Assembly: GCF_018860365.1 (NCBI RefSeq)
Contig: NZ_JAHKPO010000003.1
Location: forward strand, 310,001-374,000
Length of the DNA stretch: 64,000 nucleotides
Direction of reading: 5' to 3'
DNA from: Arenibacter algicola
Lineage (GTDB): Bacteria; Bacteroidota; Bacteroidia; Flavobacteriales; Flavobacteriaceae
Part shown: piece by piece, positions 35,769 to 43,854 of the stretch
Numbering within the stretch: position 1 is the stretch's first letter
Layout: each line of letters starts with the position of its first letter
Made by a program: the position numbers and the translations under genes
Notes under the pieces: generated by a model
The model's database searches: none
What the model was told of the DNA's origin: nothing
The model's input: the letters and a program-made list of their open reading frames with translations, nothing else

Positions 35769-35798
35769 AAAAGCACCTACTAATAAGTGGGTGCTTTT
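35769..35798 (+). terminator. Terminator after lon
   Basis: 13-bp stem (one G-T pair) AAAAGCACCTACT / AGTGGGTGCTTTT at 35769-35781 and 35786-35798, with a 4-nt loop and T-rich end. Confidence 0.85.
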
Positions 35799-35889
35799 GT
35801 ATTTTACGGGAAGCTTTCCCTTGTCAAAATGTTAATATTTACACTTGTCAATACGCTGCAATTGAGCAATTCTTACTATTTTTAGACCC

Positions 35890-36582
35890 ATGGGAAAGAT
35901 AACTATTGCAATTGATGGATATTCATCTACAGGAAAAAGTACTATCGCCAAACAGTTGGCGAAGGCATTGGATTATGTTTATGTAGATACCGGGGCCATG
36001 TACAGGGCGGTAACACTTTTTGCTATGCGCCAAGGCTTTATTGGGGGTGAAAAAGACGATCTGGAAGGATTGGTCAATGCTCTGCCCACTGTGGATCTTA
36101 AATTTGTCTACAATAAATCCCTTGGGTTTTCCGAGATGTATTTGAATGGGGAGAATGTAGAGAAGGAAATTCGGACCTTGCCGGTTTCCCAACAAGTGAG
36201 CAAGATTGCCACCATTGAGAAAGTTAGGTTGAAATTGGTGGGGATGCAACAGGAAATGGGCAAGAAGAAAGGAGTTGTTATGGATGGCAGGGATATAGGG
36301 ACCGTGGTCTTTCCCAATGCCGAATTTAAGATTTTTATGACCGCTTCTCCAGAAACTAGGGCGTTTAGAAGATATAAGGAGCTTTTGGACAAGGGGGAGA
36401 AGGTCTCGTATAAAGAAGTGTTGAAGAACGTTCAGACCAGGGATTACATTGACTCCCATCGCGAATTTTCACCCTTGAGAAAAGCGGATGATGCCATAGA
36501 ATTTGATAACAGTGATATGGGCTTAAAGGAACAATTGGAACGCATATATAATTTTGCTCTCCGTAAAATTGAAGGAAAATAG
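35890..36582 (+). CDS. cmk: Cytidylate kinase
   Basis: 230 residues, normal Cmk length. P-loop GYSSTGKST at residues 10-18, conserved Asp in YVDTGAMYRAVTL, and the CMP-binding DGRDIGTVVFPNA plus ETRAFRRYKEL. It phosphorylates CMP and dCMP to the diphosphates. It is a single gene; convergent with the LysM gene, separated by a bidirectional hairpin. The usual neighbour rpsA follows one gene further on, the classic cmk-rpsA linkage interrupted only by the minus-strand LysM gene. Confidence 0.95.
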   Translation: MGKITIAIDGYSSTGKSTIAKQLAKALDYVYVDTGAMYRAVTLFAMRQGFIGGEKDDLEGLVNALPTVDLKFVYNKSLGFSEMYLNGENVEKEIRTLPVSQQVSKIATIEKVRLKLVGMQQEMGKKKGVVMDGRDIGTVVFPNAEFKIFMTASPETRAFRRYKELLDKGEKVSYKEVLKNVQTRDYIDSHREFSPLRKADDAIEFDNSDMGLKEQLERIYNFALRKIEGK

Positions 36583-36612
36583 AAATTTCTTTTTATTGAT
36601 CCCTTGAATATT

Positions 36613-36659
36613 AATTCGGGCGCAGTCAGGAAGTTTGTAACCCTGGCTGCGCCCGAATT
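36613..36659. terminator. Bidirectional terminator between cmk and the BON-LysM gene
   Basis: 18-bp stem with one T-G pair, AATTCGGGCGCAGTCAGG / CCTGGCTGCGCCCGAATT (36613-36630, 36642-36659), 11-nt loop, AT-rich on both sides, lying between two convergent genes. Confidence 0.85.
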
Positions 36660-36674
36660 TAATTTGTGCTTCCC

Positions 36675-37052
36675 CTAGTTCGGGATAACCAAAACTTGGT
36701 CTGGGTGAATAACATCCGGATTTTTTAGGATGTTAGTGTTTGCCTCAAAGATTTTCTTGTATTTCATAGGGTCGCCATAGTATTTTTTGGCAATCTTACT
36801 AAGGGACTCTCCACTTTTTACGGTGTGTCTGTGATAAACACTTTCGTCGGCTACGGTAATATTGGCTTTAATATCCGAAGGATTTTCTCCGCCCAATTCT
36901 TTTATTTTATCCCACAAAAGATTTTTCTCGTACTGGGTTGCGGCCTGCCCTTTTATTTTTAGAATACCTGCTTCCTCACTTACATCACCATCCTTTATTT
37001 TTAACTGCTCGCCAAGGTTTAAGACAGCTTGATATTTTGCTTTAACACTCAT
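36675..37052 (-). CDS. BON-LysM protein, Kbp/YgaU-like
   Basis: 125 residues, no signal peptide. A BON-like domain (about residues 8-68, with DGDVSEEAGILKIKGQA) is followed by a LysM domain (about 74-124, HTVKSGESLSKIAKKYYGDP and HPDQVLVIPN). This two-domain order and the lack of export signal match E. coli Kbp (YgaU), a cytoplasmic potassium-binding protein, rather than a cell wall hydrolase. K+ binding here is inferred from the architecture only. Confidence 0.8.
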   Translation of the reverse strand: MSVKAKYQAVLNLGEQLKIKDGDVSEEAGILKIKGQAATQYEKNLLWDKIKELGGENPSDIKANITVADESVYHRHTVKSGESLSKIAKKYYGDPMKYKKIFEANTNILKNPDVIHPDQVLVIPN

Positions 37053-37165
37053 AATTATATTTTTTTAACGGTTAATATTTGTGGCCTCAAGATAGGGATT
37101 CTAAGTATAGTTTTCATCAATTTTCGGAAAATAGTAAAGTAATTGTCATTCATCTCATTTTAAGG

Positions 37166-37196
37166 TTTGTAAAACCATTTTTTAGTTGTATTTTTG
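37166..37196 (+). promoter_or_regulatory. Promoter of rpsA
   Basis: TTTG at 37166-37169, exactly 19 bp, then TATTTTTG at 37189-37196: a full-consensus Bacteroidota sigma-A promoter. The start near 37203 gives a leader of about 113 nt before the ATG at 37316, long enough for S1 autoregulation, though no structure is claimed. Confidence 0.75.
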
Positions 37197-37315
37197 CACT
37201 CCTTTTTTAGCAAAGCATCGAGAGGAAAAAGGAAAGAAAAGAAAATCTATATAACTTCTTCTGTGGTAATTGTTAGCTCTTGTAACCCCATGGAATACAA
37301 ATTTATAATCAGCAA

Positions 37316-39157
37316 ATGGCTGAAGAAAAAACAACAGTTGAGGTAGAAGAAACTACCGAAGCTACACAAGAAACAAAAGTAGAAACCCAAGCGCAAGATC
37401 CAAAAGAGTTTTTGGAGAATTTTGATTGGGACAAGTACGAGCAAGGAATAGAGCGCGTTGATGATTCCAAATTAAAGGAATTTGAAAGCTTGGTCGCTGA
37501 AAACTTTGTAGATACTGCAGACGAAGAAGTAGTACAGGGAACAGTAGTGTACCTTACAGAACGTGAGGCGATTATTGATATTAATGCCAAATCTGAAGGT
37601 GTTATTTCACTGAACGAATTCCGATACAATCCTGACCTAAAGGTTGGTGATAAGGTAGAGGTGTTGATCGATATCCGTGAGGATAAAAGTGGACAGTTGG
37701 TGCTTTCACACAGAAAGGCAAGAACTATTATGGCTTGGGATCGTGTAAATGCGGCCCATGACAAAGAGGAGATTGTTAGTGGTTTTGTAAAATGCAGAAC
37801 CAAAGGTGGTATGATCGTGGATGTTTTTGGAATTGAGGCATTCTTACCAGGTTCACAAATAGATGTTAAGCCAATCCGTGATTACGATCAGTATGTAAAC
37901 AAAACTATGGAATTCAAAGTGGTTAAGATAAACCACGAATTCAAAAACGTAGTTGTTTCGCATAAGGCGTTGATCGAGGCTGATATTGAAGAACAGAAAA
38001 AAGAGATCATTGGTCAATTGGAAAAAGGACAGGTTCTTGAAGGTGTTGTTAAAAACATTACTTCTTACGGTGTCTTTATTGATCTTGGTGGTGTTGATGG
38101 ATTGGTACATATTACTGATCTTTCTTGGAGCAGAATCAACCATCCAAATGAAGTGGTGGAATTGGATCAGAAATTGAACGTTGTTATCCTTGACTTTGAT
38201 GAGAACAAATCTAGAATCCAGTTAGGTCTTAAGCAATTGGAGAAACATCCTTGGGATGCACTTAGCGAAGACATTAAAATTGGAGACAAAGTTAAAGGTA
38301 AGGTAGTTGTTATAGCTGACTACGGTGCATTTATCGAAGTTGCAGAAGGTGTTGAAGGATTGATCCACGTTTCTGAAATGTCTTGGTCTACACATTTACG
38401 TTCCGCACAGGATTTCGTAAAAGTTGGTGACGAGGTAGAAGCTGTAGTATTGACCTTGGATAGGGAAGACCGTAAAATGTCTCTTGGAATTAAGCAATTA
38501 ACTCCAGATCCATGGACTGATATCACTAGCAAATATCCTGTTGGATCTAAGCATAAAGGTATTGTTCGTAATTTCACCAATTTTGGTGTGTTTGTTGAAT
38601 TGGAAGAAGGAATAGACGGGTTGATCTACATCTCAGATCTTTCTTGGACCAAGAAAATTAAGCATCCATCAGAGTTTGTAACCGTAGGTGATACTTTAGA
38701 AGTTGAAGTATTGGAATTGGATGTTGAAGGTCGTAAACTAAGTTTGGGACACAAACAGACAACAGAAAATCCTTGGGATAAGTACGAAACTGAATTTGCT
38801 TTAGATACAGTTCACAAAGGAACTATCGCTGAAATAGTGGATAAAGGAGCAACTATCGATTTTAACGAGGATATCGTTGCCTTTGTACCATCACGTCATT
38901 TAGAAAAAGAAGATGGCAAGAAATTGGTAAAAGGTGAAGAGGCCGAGTTCAAAATCATTGAGTTCAACAAAGAATTCAAAAGGGTTGTAGCTAGTCATAC
39001 CGCTATCTTTAGAGAAGAGGAACAACGTAATGTAAAAGCTGCCGTTAAAAAAGCTGCAGCCTCTGCTGATGAAGCTAAGCCTACCATAGGTGATGCCAAT
39101 GAAGCATTGCAAGCGTTGAAAGATAAAATGGAAGCTAACGACAAGAAAAAGAAGTAA
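37316..39157 (+). CDS. rpsA: 30S ribosomal protein S1
   Basis: 613 residues with an acidic N-terminal extension (Glu/Thr-rich, residues 1-55) and six S1 RNA-binding repeats, starting near residues 65, 142, 228, 314, 399 and 486. The central repeats have the typical GVVKNITSYGVFIDLGGVDG / LVHITDLSW pattern. It brings mRNA to the 30S subunit; in Bacteroidota it substitutes for weak Shine-Dalgarno pairing. The C-terminus is Lys/Ala-rich (NDKKKK). Strong consensus promoter and terminator, and codon usage plainer than its neighbours, as expected for a highly expressed gene. Confidence 0.97.
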   Translation: MAEEKTTVEVEETTEATQETKVETQAQDPKEFLENFDWDKYEQGIERVDDSKLKEFESLVAENFVDTADEEVVQGTVVYLTEREAIIDINAKSEGVISLNEFRYNPDLKVGDKVEVLIDIREDKSGQLVLSHRKARTIMAWDRVNAAHDKEEIVSGFVKCRTKGGMIVDVFGIEAFLPGSQIDVKPIRDYDQYVNKTMEFKVVKINHEFKNVVVSHKALIEADIEEQKKEIIGQLEKGQVLEGVVKNITSYGVFIDLGGVDGLVHITDLSWSRINHPNEVVELDQKLNVVILDFDENKSRIQLGLKQLEKHPWDALSEDIKIGDKVKGKVVVIADYGAFIEVAEGVEGLIHVSEMSWSTHLRSAQDFVKVGDEVEAVVLTLDREDRKMSLGIKQLTPDPWTDITSKYPVGSKHKGIVRNFTNFGVFVELEEGIDGLIYISDLSWTKKIKHPSEFVTVGDTLEVEVLELDVEGRKLSLGHKQTTENPWDKYETEFALDTVHKGTIAEIVDKGATIDFNEDIVAFVPSRHLEKEDGKKLVKGEEAEFKIIEFNKEFKRVVASHTAIFREEEQRNVKAAVKKAAASADEAKPTIGDANEALQALKDKMEANDKKKK

Positions 39158-39181
39158 GCTTTTAGATTATTTATATAAAGG

Positions 39182-39208
39182 AGCCCTGGCATATGTCAGG
39201 GCTTTTTT
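39182..39208 (+). terminator. Terminator after rpsA
   Basis: Seven-base stem AGCCCTG / CAGGGCT (39182-39188, 39197-39203), extendable into the loop, followed by six T's. Confidence 0.85.
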
Positions 39209-39406
39209 ATTGGTAAAATATTTGGGATTCAGATGTCTTTTAGGCTAGTAATTGAAGGTGTGTTGAATTCCCGGGTTAAGATTGCTTCGGACGTCTAAAA
39301 AGTGCAACCCTTGGGTTCTCAGGGCATTGCGTGGGGGTTCAAAATACTAATTTCTGTTCTCTAGCGGTCTTTTGTCTTTATGGCGACAATATTAAATAGA
39401 AATCCC

Positions 39407-39414
39407 TACTTTTG
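39407..39414 (+). promoter_or_regulatory. -7 element TACTTTTG upstream of pyrR
   Basis: Perfect TAnnTTTG match. The start would be near 39421, about 22 nt before the pyrR ATG at 39443; this argues against the upstream ATG at 39380 and against a long attenuator leader. The -33 region is not recognisable. Confidence 0.4.
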
Positions 39415-39442
39415 TATTTCAAAAGCATTGGCCAAATCATCT

Positions 39443-39982
39443 ATGAGTCAAAAAGTATTACTTTCTTCCAAAGAAATAAATATTATCCTGCATCGCCTGG
39501 CTTGTCAATTATTAGAAAACCATCTCGATTTTAAAAATACCGTTCTTATAGGGATACAACCTAGGGGAATATTTCTGGCTTCACGCCTTGCCAAGATCCT
39601 TAAAGAGGACTACGGGGTAAAGAATATAGATTTGGGATTCTTGGATATAACATTTTATCGCGATGATTTTAGGAGAGGTGACAAGACCTTGGAAGCCAAC
39701 AAGACCAAAATCGATTTTCTTGTAGAGGATAAGAAAGTAGTTTTTGTGGATGATGTACTTTATACAGGCAGAAGCATAAGGGCAGCTTTAACGGCAATAC
39801 AGTCTTTTGGAAGGCCGTTGGAAATTGAGTTGTTGACATTGATCGATCGGCGTTTTAGCAGGCATTTGCCCATTCAGCCCAATTATAGGGGGAGGCAAGT
39901 AGATGCCATAAATGGAGAAAAAGTTAAGGTAATGTGGGAGGAAAATGATGGGGAGGATGTAATATATTTAGTAAAGACATAG
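39443..39982 (+). CDS. pyrR: PyrR, bifunctional pyrimidine regulator / uracil phosphoribosyltransferase
   Basis: 179 residues from the ATG at 39443, exactly the usual PyrR length; the ATG at 39380 would add 21 residues and lies upstream of the probable promoter. The PRPP-binding loop is VVFVDDVLYTGRSIRAAL near residue 95, and IGIQPRGIFLASRLA is the PyrR N-terminal signature. In Bacillus PyrR binds pyr mRNA and causes attenuation; here no anti-terminator leader is seen, so only the transferase role and the link with pyrB (2 bp downstream) are well supported. Confidence 0.9.
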   Translation: MSQKVLLSSKEINIILHRLACQLLENHLDFKNTVLIGIQPRGIFLASRLAKILKEDYGVKNIDLGFLDITFYRDDFRRGDKTLEANKTKIDFLVEDKKVVFVDDVLYTGRSIRAALTAIQSFGRPLEIELLTLIDRRFSRHLPIQPNYRGRQVDAINGEKVKVMWEENDGEDVIYLVKT

Positions 39983-39984
39983 AT

Positions 39985-40911
39985 ATGGGCGAATTAAGTG
40001 TAAAACACTTGTTGGGAATCAAGTATCTGAAGGAATCGGATATTCAGCTCATTTTTGAAACGGCAGATCACTTTAAGGAAGTGATCAACCGATCTATCAA
40101 AAAAGTTCCTTCCCTACGAGATATTACCATAGCCAATATATTTTTTGAAAACAGTACCCGTACACGACTTTCCTTTGAGTTGGCGGAAAAGAGGTTGTCC
40201 GCAGATGTTGTTAATTTTTCTGCAGCACAATCTTCCGTGAAAAAAGGGGAGACCTTGATAGATACAGTAAATAATATTCTTTCAATGAAGGTAGATATGG
40301 TGGTAATGCGCCATCCCAACCCTGGAGCTGGAATATTCCTTTCCAAACATGTTAAGGCCTCTATAGTCAATGCTGGTGATGGTGCCCATGAGCATCCCAC
40401 CCAAGCCTTGTTGGATTCCTATTCCATTAGAGAAAAATTAGGGGATGTAGCAGGTAAAAATGTGGTCATCGTAGGAGATATTCTTCATTCACGGGTGGCA
40501 CTTTCCAATATCTTCGCCTTGCAATTACAGGGTGCCAATGTAAAGGTTTGTGGACCTAAAACATTGATTCCTAAACATATAGAATCCTTAGGTGTTACCG
40601 TGGAAACCAATTTGCGAAAAGCGTTGAACTGGTGCGATGTTGCCAATATGCTACGTATTCAGAATGAAAGACTGGATATTAGTTATTTCCCTACAACAAG
40701 GGAGTACACCCAGCAGTTTGGGGTTAATAAGGCTTTGTTGAATAGCTTGGATAAGGAAATTGTAATTATGCACCCGGGTCCCATTAACCGTGGAGTGGAA
40801 ATAACCAGTGATGTGGCGGATTCCAAACAATCCATTATATTGAACCAGGTAGAAAATGGGGTCGCCATACGTATGGCAGTGATTTATTTGTTGGCGTCAA
40901 AAATTAAATAA
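39985..40911 (+). CDS. pyrB: Aspartate carbamoyltransferase catalytic subunit
   Basis: 308 residues, normal for the catalytic chain. Carbamoyl phosphate-binding FENSTRTRLSFELAEKRL near residue 53, RHPNPGAG, the HPTQALLDSYSI block near residue 133, and HPGPINRGVE near residue 259. It makes carbamoyl-aspartate in pyrimidine synthesis. No pyrI regulatory gene adjoins it, so the enzyme is probably the trimeric, PyrI-independent kind. Starts 2 bp after pyrR and 7 bp before the next gene. Confidence 0.96.
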   Translation: MGELSVKHLLGIKYLKESDIQLIFETADHFKEVINRSIKKVPSLRDITIANIFFENSTRTRLSFELAEKRLSADVVNFSAAQSSVKKGETLIDTVNNILSMKVDMVVMRHPNPGAGIFLSKHVKASIVNAGDGAHEHPTQALLDSYSIREKLGDVAGKNVVIVGDILHSRVALSNIFALQLQGANVKVCGPKTLIPKHIESLGVTVETNLRKALNWCDVANMLRIQNERLDISYFPTTREYTQQFGVNKALLNSLDKEIVIMHPGPINRGVEITSDVADSKQSIILNQVENGVAIRMAVIYLLASKIK

Positions 40912-40918
40912 TAGGCCT

Positions 40919-41251
40919 ATGATTTTGGATAAAGAAGGGAATGTAACTACGGTTCTTCAAGAAAATATCTCATTAAACAAGTTTCTATCCAATTTTAGGG
41001 ACATGTATCCTAAGATTAAGAACGATCATATTATTGTGAATCTTTTTTCCTTTTCAAAACTGACTTCCAACGACGTTTTGGAATTTTTGGAGCTCTCCGA
41101 TGCTCATCGGAAAACTAAAAAATCCTTCGTTTTGGTTACCGGAAAAGTATCCTATGATGAGGTCCCAGATCGCATCTGTGTGGTGCCTACCATTCAGGAG
41201 GCTAAGGATATTATAGAAATGGAGGAGATCGAAAGGGACTTGGACCTTTAA
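40919..41251 (+). CDS. Small conserved protein between pyrB and rnz, STAS-like
   Basis: 110 residues, cytoplasmic, no signal peptide. The alternation of beta and alpha (NDHIIVNLFSFSKLTSNDVL, then KSFVLVTGKVSYDE, VVPTIQEAKDIIEMEE) recalls a STAS-type fold (compare anti-sigma antagonists), but I would not assign a family. It is the third gene of the pyrR-pyrB unit (7-bp gap) and upstream of ribonuclease Z. Function unknown. Confidence 0.65.
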   Translation: MILDKEGNVTTVLQENISLNKFLSNFRDMYPKIKNDHIIVNLFSFSKLTSNDVLEFLELSDAHRKTKKSFVLVTGKVSYDEVPDRICVVPTIQEAKDIIEMEEIERDLDL

Positions 41252-41396
41252 GAATTTATAATTTATAAGTGATAGTGGGAGTAAGATTTTTATTGAAGTA
41301 AATGCCAAAGTTATTAGGTTGTTGCTGTCGATTAGGTGTCTTTTAAATATAACCAGGGAATAATCTTCCATTTTCCACTTTCAATATTTCATTTTT

Positions 41397-42302
41397 ATGA
41401 AACTAACTGTATTGGGTTGTTATGCTGCAACACCAAGATCTTTGAACAATCCTACGTCACAAGTACTTGAGATTAAGAATCAATTGTTTTTAATAGACTG
41501 TGGAGAAGGAACACAGGTACAATTGCGTAAGAGCAAGATAAAGTTTTCCCGTATCAATCATATTTTAATATCGCATTTGCACGGAGACCATTTTTTTGGC
41601 TTGCCAGGGTTAATATCTACTTTTAGGTTATTGGGCAGGACCAATGAATTGCATGTATATGGCCCAAAAGGAATTAAGGAGGCGATTACCTTATTTCTTA
41701 AATTAGGGGATTCATGGACCAATTACCCCCTAATTTTTCACGAATTAACTTCAACAGAGCCCGAAAGGATTTATGAGGATGACAAGGTGTCCATAACCAC
41801 AATTCCTTTAGAACACAGGATATATACCAATGGTTTTCTGATAAAGGAGCAGCTGGGCGAACGCAAATTAAATGTAAAAGCTGTAGCCAAATACAAAATA
41901 GACAAATGTTATTTTCAGAATATCAAGAACGGCAAAGACATTGTTTTGGATAATAATAGTGTTATCCCCAATGCCTTGTTGACTTTTGATCCTCCCGCTC
42001 CCAAAAGTTATGCTTTTTGTAGTGACACGGCATTTTCAGCCAAAATTATTCCTTGGATCCGGAATGTGGATGTGTTGTATCATGAGGCCACATTCTTGGA
42101 GACAGAAAAAAGATTGGCTCCGAAAACAAAACATGCCACCGCCAAAGAGGCCGCTACCATTGCCAAGGAAGCTAATGTAGGGATGTTGATATTGGGACAT
42201 TTTTCAACTAGATATCAATCTCTGGACCTTTTTAAGGAAGAGGCCCAAACCATATTTCCAAATGTGGAGCTAGCGGACGATGGCAAGGAGTTTGAACTTT
42301 AG
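41397..42302 (+). CDS. rnz: Ribonuclease Z
   Basis: 301 residues, metallo-beta-lactamase fold of the short RNase Z type. Metal ligands: SHLHGDHFFGLPG (HxHxDH) near residue 62, a His in YHEATF (about 228), and the C-terminal LGHFSTRYQ. The flexible exosite arm lies around residues 150-185. It cleaves the 3' trailer of tRNA precursors to leave the discriminator end for CCA addition. Separated from the upstream gene by 145 bp. Confidence 0.95.
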   Translation: MKLTVLGCYAATPRSLNNPTSQVLEIKNQLFLIDCGEGTQVQLRKSKIKFSRINHILISHLHGDHFFGLPGLISTFRLLGRTNELHVYGPKGIKEAITLFLKLGDSWTNYPLIFHELTSTEPERIYEDDKVSITTIPLEHRIYTNGFLIKEQLGERKLNVKAVAKYKIDKCYFQNIKNGKDIVLDNNSVIPNALLTFDPPAPKSYAFCSDTAFSAKIIPWIRNVDVLYHEATFLETEKRLAPKTKHATAKEAATIAKEANVGMLILGHFSTRYQSLDLFKEEAQTIFPNVELADDGKEFEL

Positions 42303-42580
42303 TCCAAATAAAACGTAATATTGTTACTAAGACTTGACTGTTTTTATTTTAAAGCTATTTGCTTTCCTTGTTAGTCCATACTCCTTAAAATTTATGCTTG
42401 AGTTATTGGGCATAAACATTGTTTTGGAGGGGCTATTGCCAAACTATAATTGTGTGTAATTATATCGGTCAATCCTTGGTTTCTAGAGTTTAAAAAAACT
42501 CCACTTACTTTTCGTGTTTCAGTTTGTTTTATGCAATTTTGTATAGTAACTTTTCACGATAATAATATCCAAGAGTACAT

Positions 42581-43228
42581 ATGCAAAAAGACCTAGGGAA
42601 TTACAGGAAATCCTATGAAAAAAGCTCTCTTACAGAAGAGGTTATTTCGGATAACCCTATGGAGTTGTTTCAAAAATGGTTTTATGAGGTTGAGGCATCA
42701 GATGGGGTAGATGAACCCAATGCCATGACGGTCTCTACCATAGGTTTGGACGGGTTTCCAAAGAACAGGGTGGTATTGTTGAAAAAGTACACCTTTGAAG
42801 GTTTTATTTTTTATACCAATTATGAAAGTGAAAAGGGTAGGGCCATAACCCAAAACCCCAATGTTTGCATTTCCTTTTTTTGGCCCAATATGGAAAGGCA
42901 GGTCATAATTAAGGGAAGAGCGGAGAAAATTGCTGAAAATTTATCTGATGGCTATTTTGAATCGCGACCCGATGGTAGCAAGCTAGGTGCAATAGTCTCC
43001 AACCAGAGCGAGGTGGTTCCGAGTAGGGATTATTTGGAGAAGAAATTAAAGGATTTGGAGAAGGAATATGAAAATAAGGAGATAGAGCGTCCCAAATATT
43101 GGGGCGGATTTATTGTAAAGCCTGTGTCCATTGAATTCTGGCAAGGACGGCCCAATAGATTGCACGATAGGATACGTTATAGTCTTCAGGCCAATTTCGA
43201 TTGGAAAATTGAAAGGTTGGCCCCTTGA
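42581..43228 (+). CDS. pdxH: Pyridoxamine 5'-phosphate oxidase
   Basis: 215 residues, the normal length. FMN- and PLP-binding signature elements: NRVVLLKKYTFEGFIFYTNY near residue 65, SEKGRAITQNP, and the C-terminal WGGFIVKPVSIEFWQGRPNR followed by LHDRIRY and a typical ERLAP end. It oxidises PNP or PMP to pyridoxal 5'-phosphate using O2. The 278-bp gap upstream contains a weak CAATTTTG but no clear promoter. Next is the sixA-ppk1 unit. Confidence 0.96.
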   Translation: MQKDLGNYRKSYEKSSLTEEVISDNPMELFQKWFYEVEASDGVDEPNAMTVSTIGLDGFPKNRVVLLKKYTFEGFIFYTNYESEKGRAITQNPNVCISFFWPNMERQVIIKGRAEKIAENLSDGYFESRPDGSKLGAIVSNQSEVVPSRDYLEKKLKDLEKEYENKEIERPKYWGGFIVKPVSIEFWQGRPNRLHDRIRYSLQANFDWKIERLAP

Positions 43229-43365
43229 CGCTTGGCCAACGCATTGGATTTGAATGGTAATGGGGATGTGCCAATTACTATGTGGTAAAAAAAGGTAATG
43301 AACAATTTACACGCTCTCCATTTTTGATTTTCTTTTTTAGGAATGAATTAAAATGATTTAAACGT

Positions 43366-43854
43366 ATGAAAACGGTAATATTGGTAAGGCACGGAAAATC
43401 GTCATGGGAATACAATGTTTCCGACAGGGACAGGCCCCTAATGGAAAGGGGTATAAAGGATGTAAATAAGGTGGCAAAGGAATTTTCGTCCAATATAATC
43501 CATATTGATGCGGCCTATTCCAGTCCCGCCAATAGGGCTTTGCATACCGCTATGATTTTTTTAAGAACTATAAACTTTCCATATACAAAATTTGAACTGT
43601 CCAATGAACTTTATGATTTTTCAGGGGAGGACGTATACCGATTTGTTAAGGGATTGAACAATGACTTGGATACGGTAATTATTTTTGGACACAACGAAGC
43701 TTTTACACATATTGCCAATTCTCTGGGAAACATGTATATTGACAATGTTCCCACCAGTGGGCTGGTACAATTAAAATTTGACATAAACGATTGGAGTGCC
43801 GTGACAAAAGGAATTACGGTACAGACACTTTTTCCAAAACAATTAAAAGAATGA
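43366..43854 (+). CDS. SixA-like phosphohistidine phosphatase
   Basis: 162 residues of the histidine phosphatase (RHG) superfamily. The catalytic motif LVRHGKSSW lies near residue 7 (His forms the phosphoenzyme), the second His is in FGHNEAFT near residue 107. It resembles SixA, which removes phosphate from histidine phosphotransfer domains. It overlaps ppk1 by 4 bp (ATGA), so translation is coupled; together with ppx it forms a small polyphosphate/phosphate unit. Confidence 0.88.
   Translation: MKTVILVRHGKSSWEYNVSDRDRPLMERGIKDVNKVAKEFSSNIIHIDAAYSSPANRALHTAMIFLRTINFPYTKFELSNELYDFSGEDVYRFVKGLNNDLDTVIIFGHNEAFTHIANSLGNMYIDNVPTSGLVQLKFDINDWSAVTKGITVQTLFPKQLKE

Noticed and set aside
39209..39442. 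PyrR-type attenuator before pyrR
   Set aside because: The likely transcription start is near 39421, leaving too short a leader, and no terminator/anti-terminator pair was found after it.
42303..42580. Possible gene or RNA between rnz and pdxH
   Set aside because: No ORF, conserved RNA core or strong hairpin beyond a 6-bp GAGTTT/AAACTC repeat was found.
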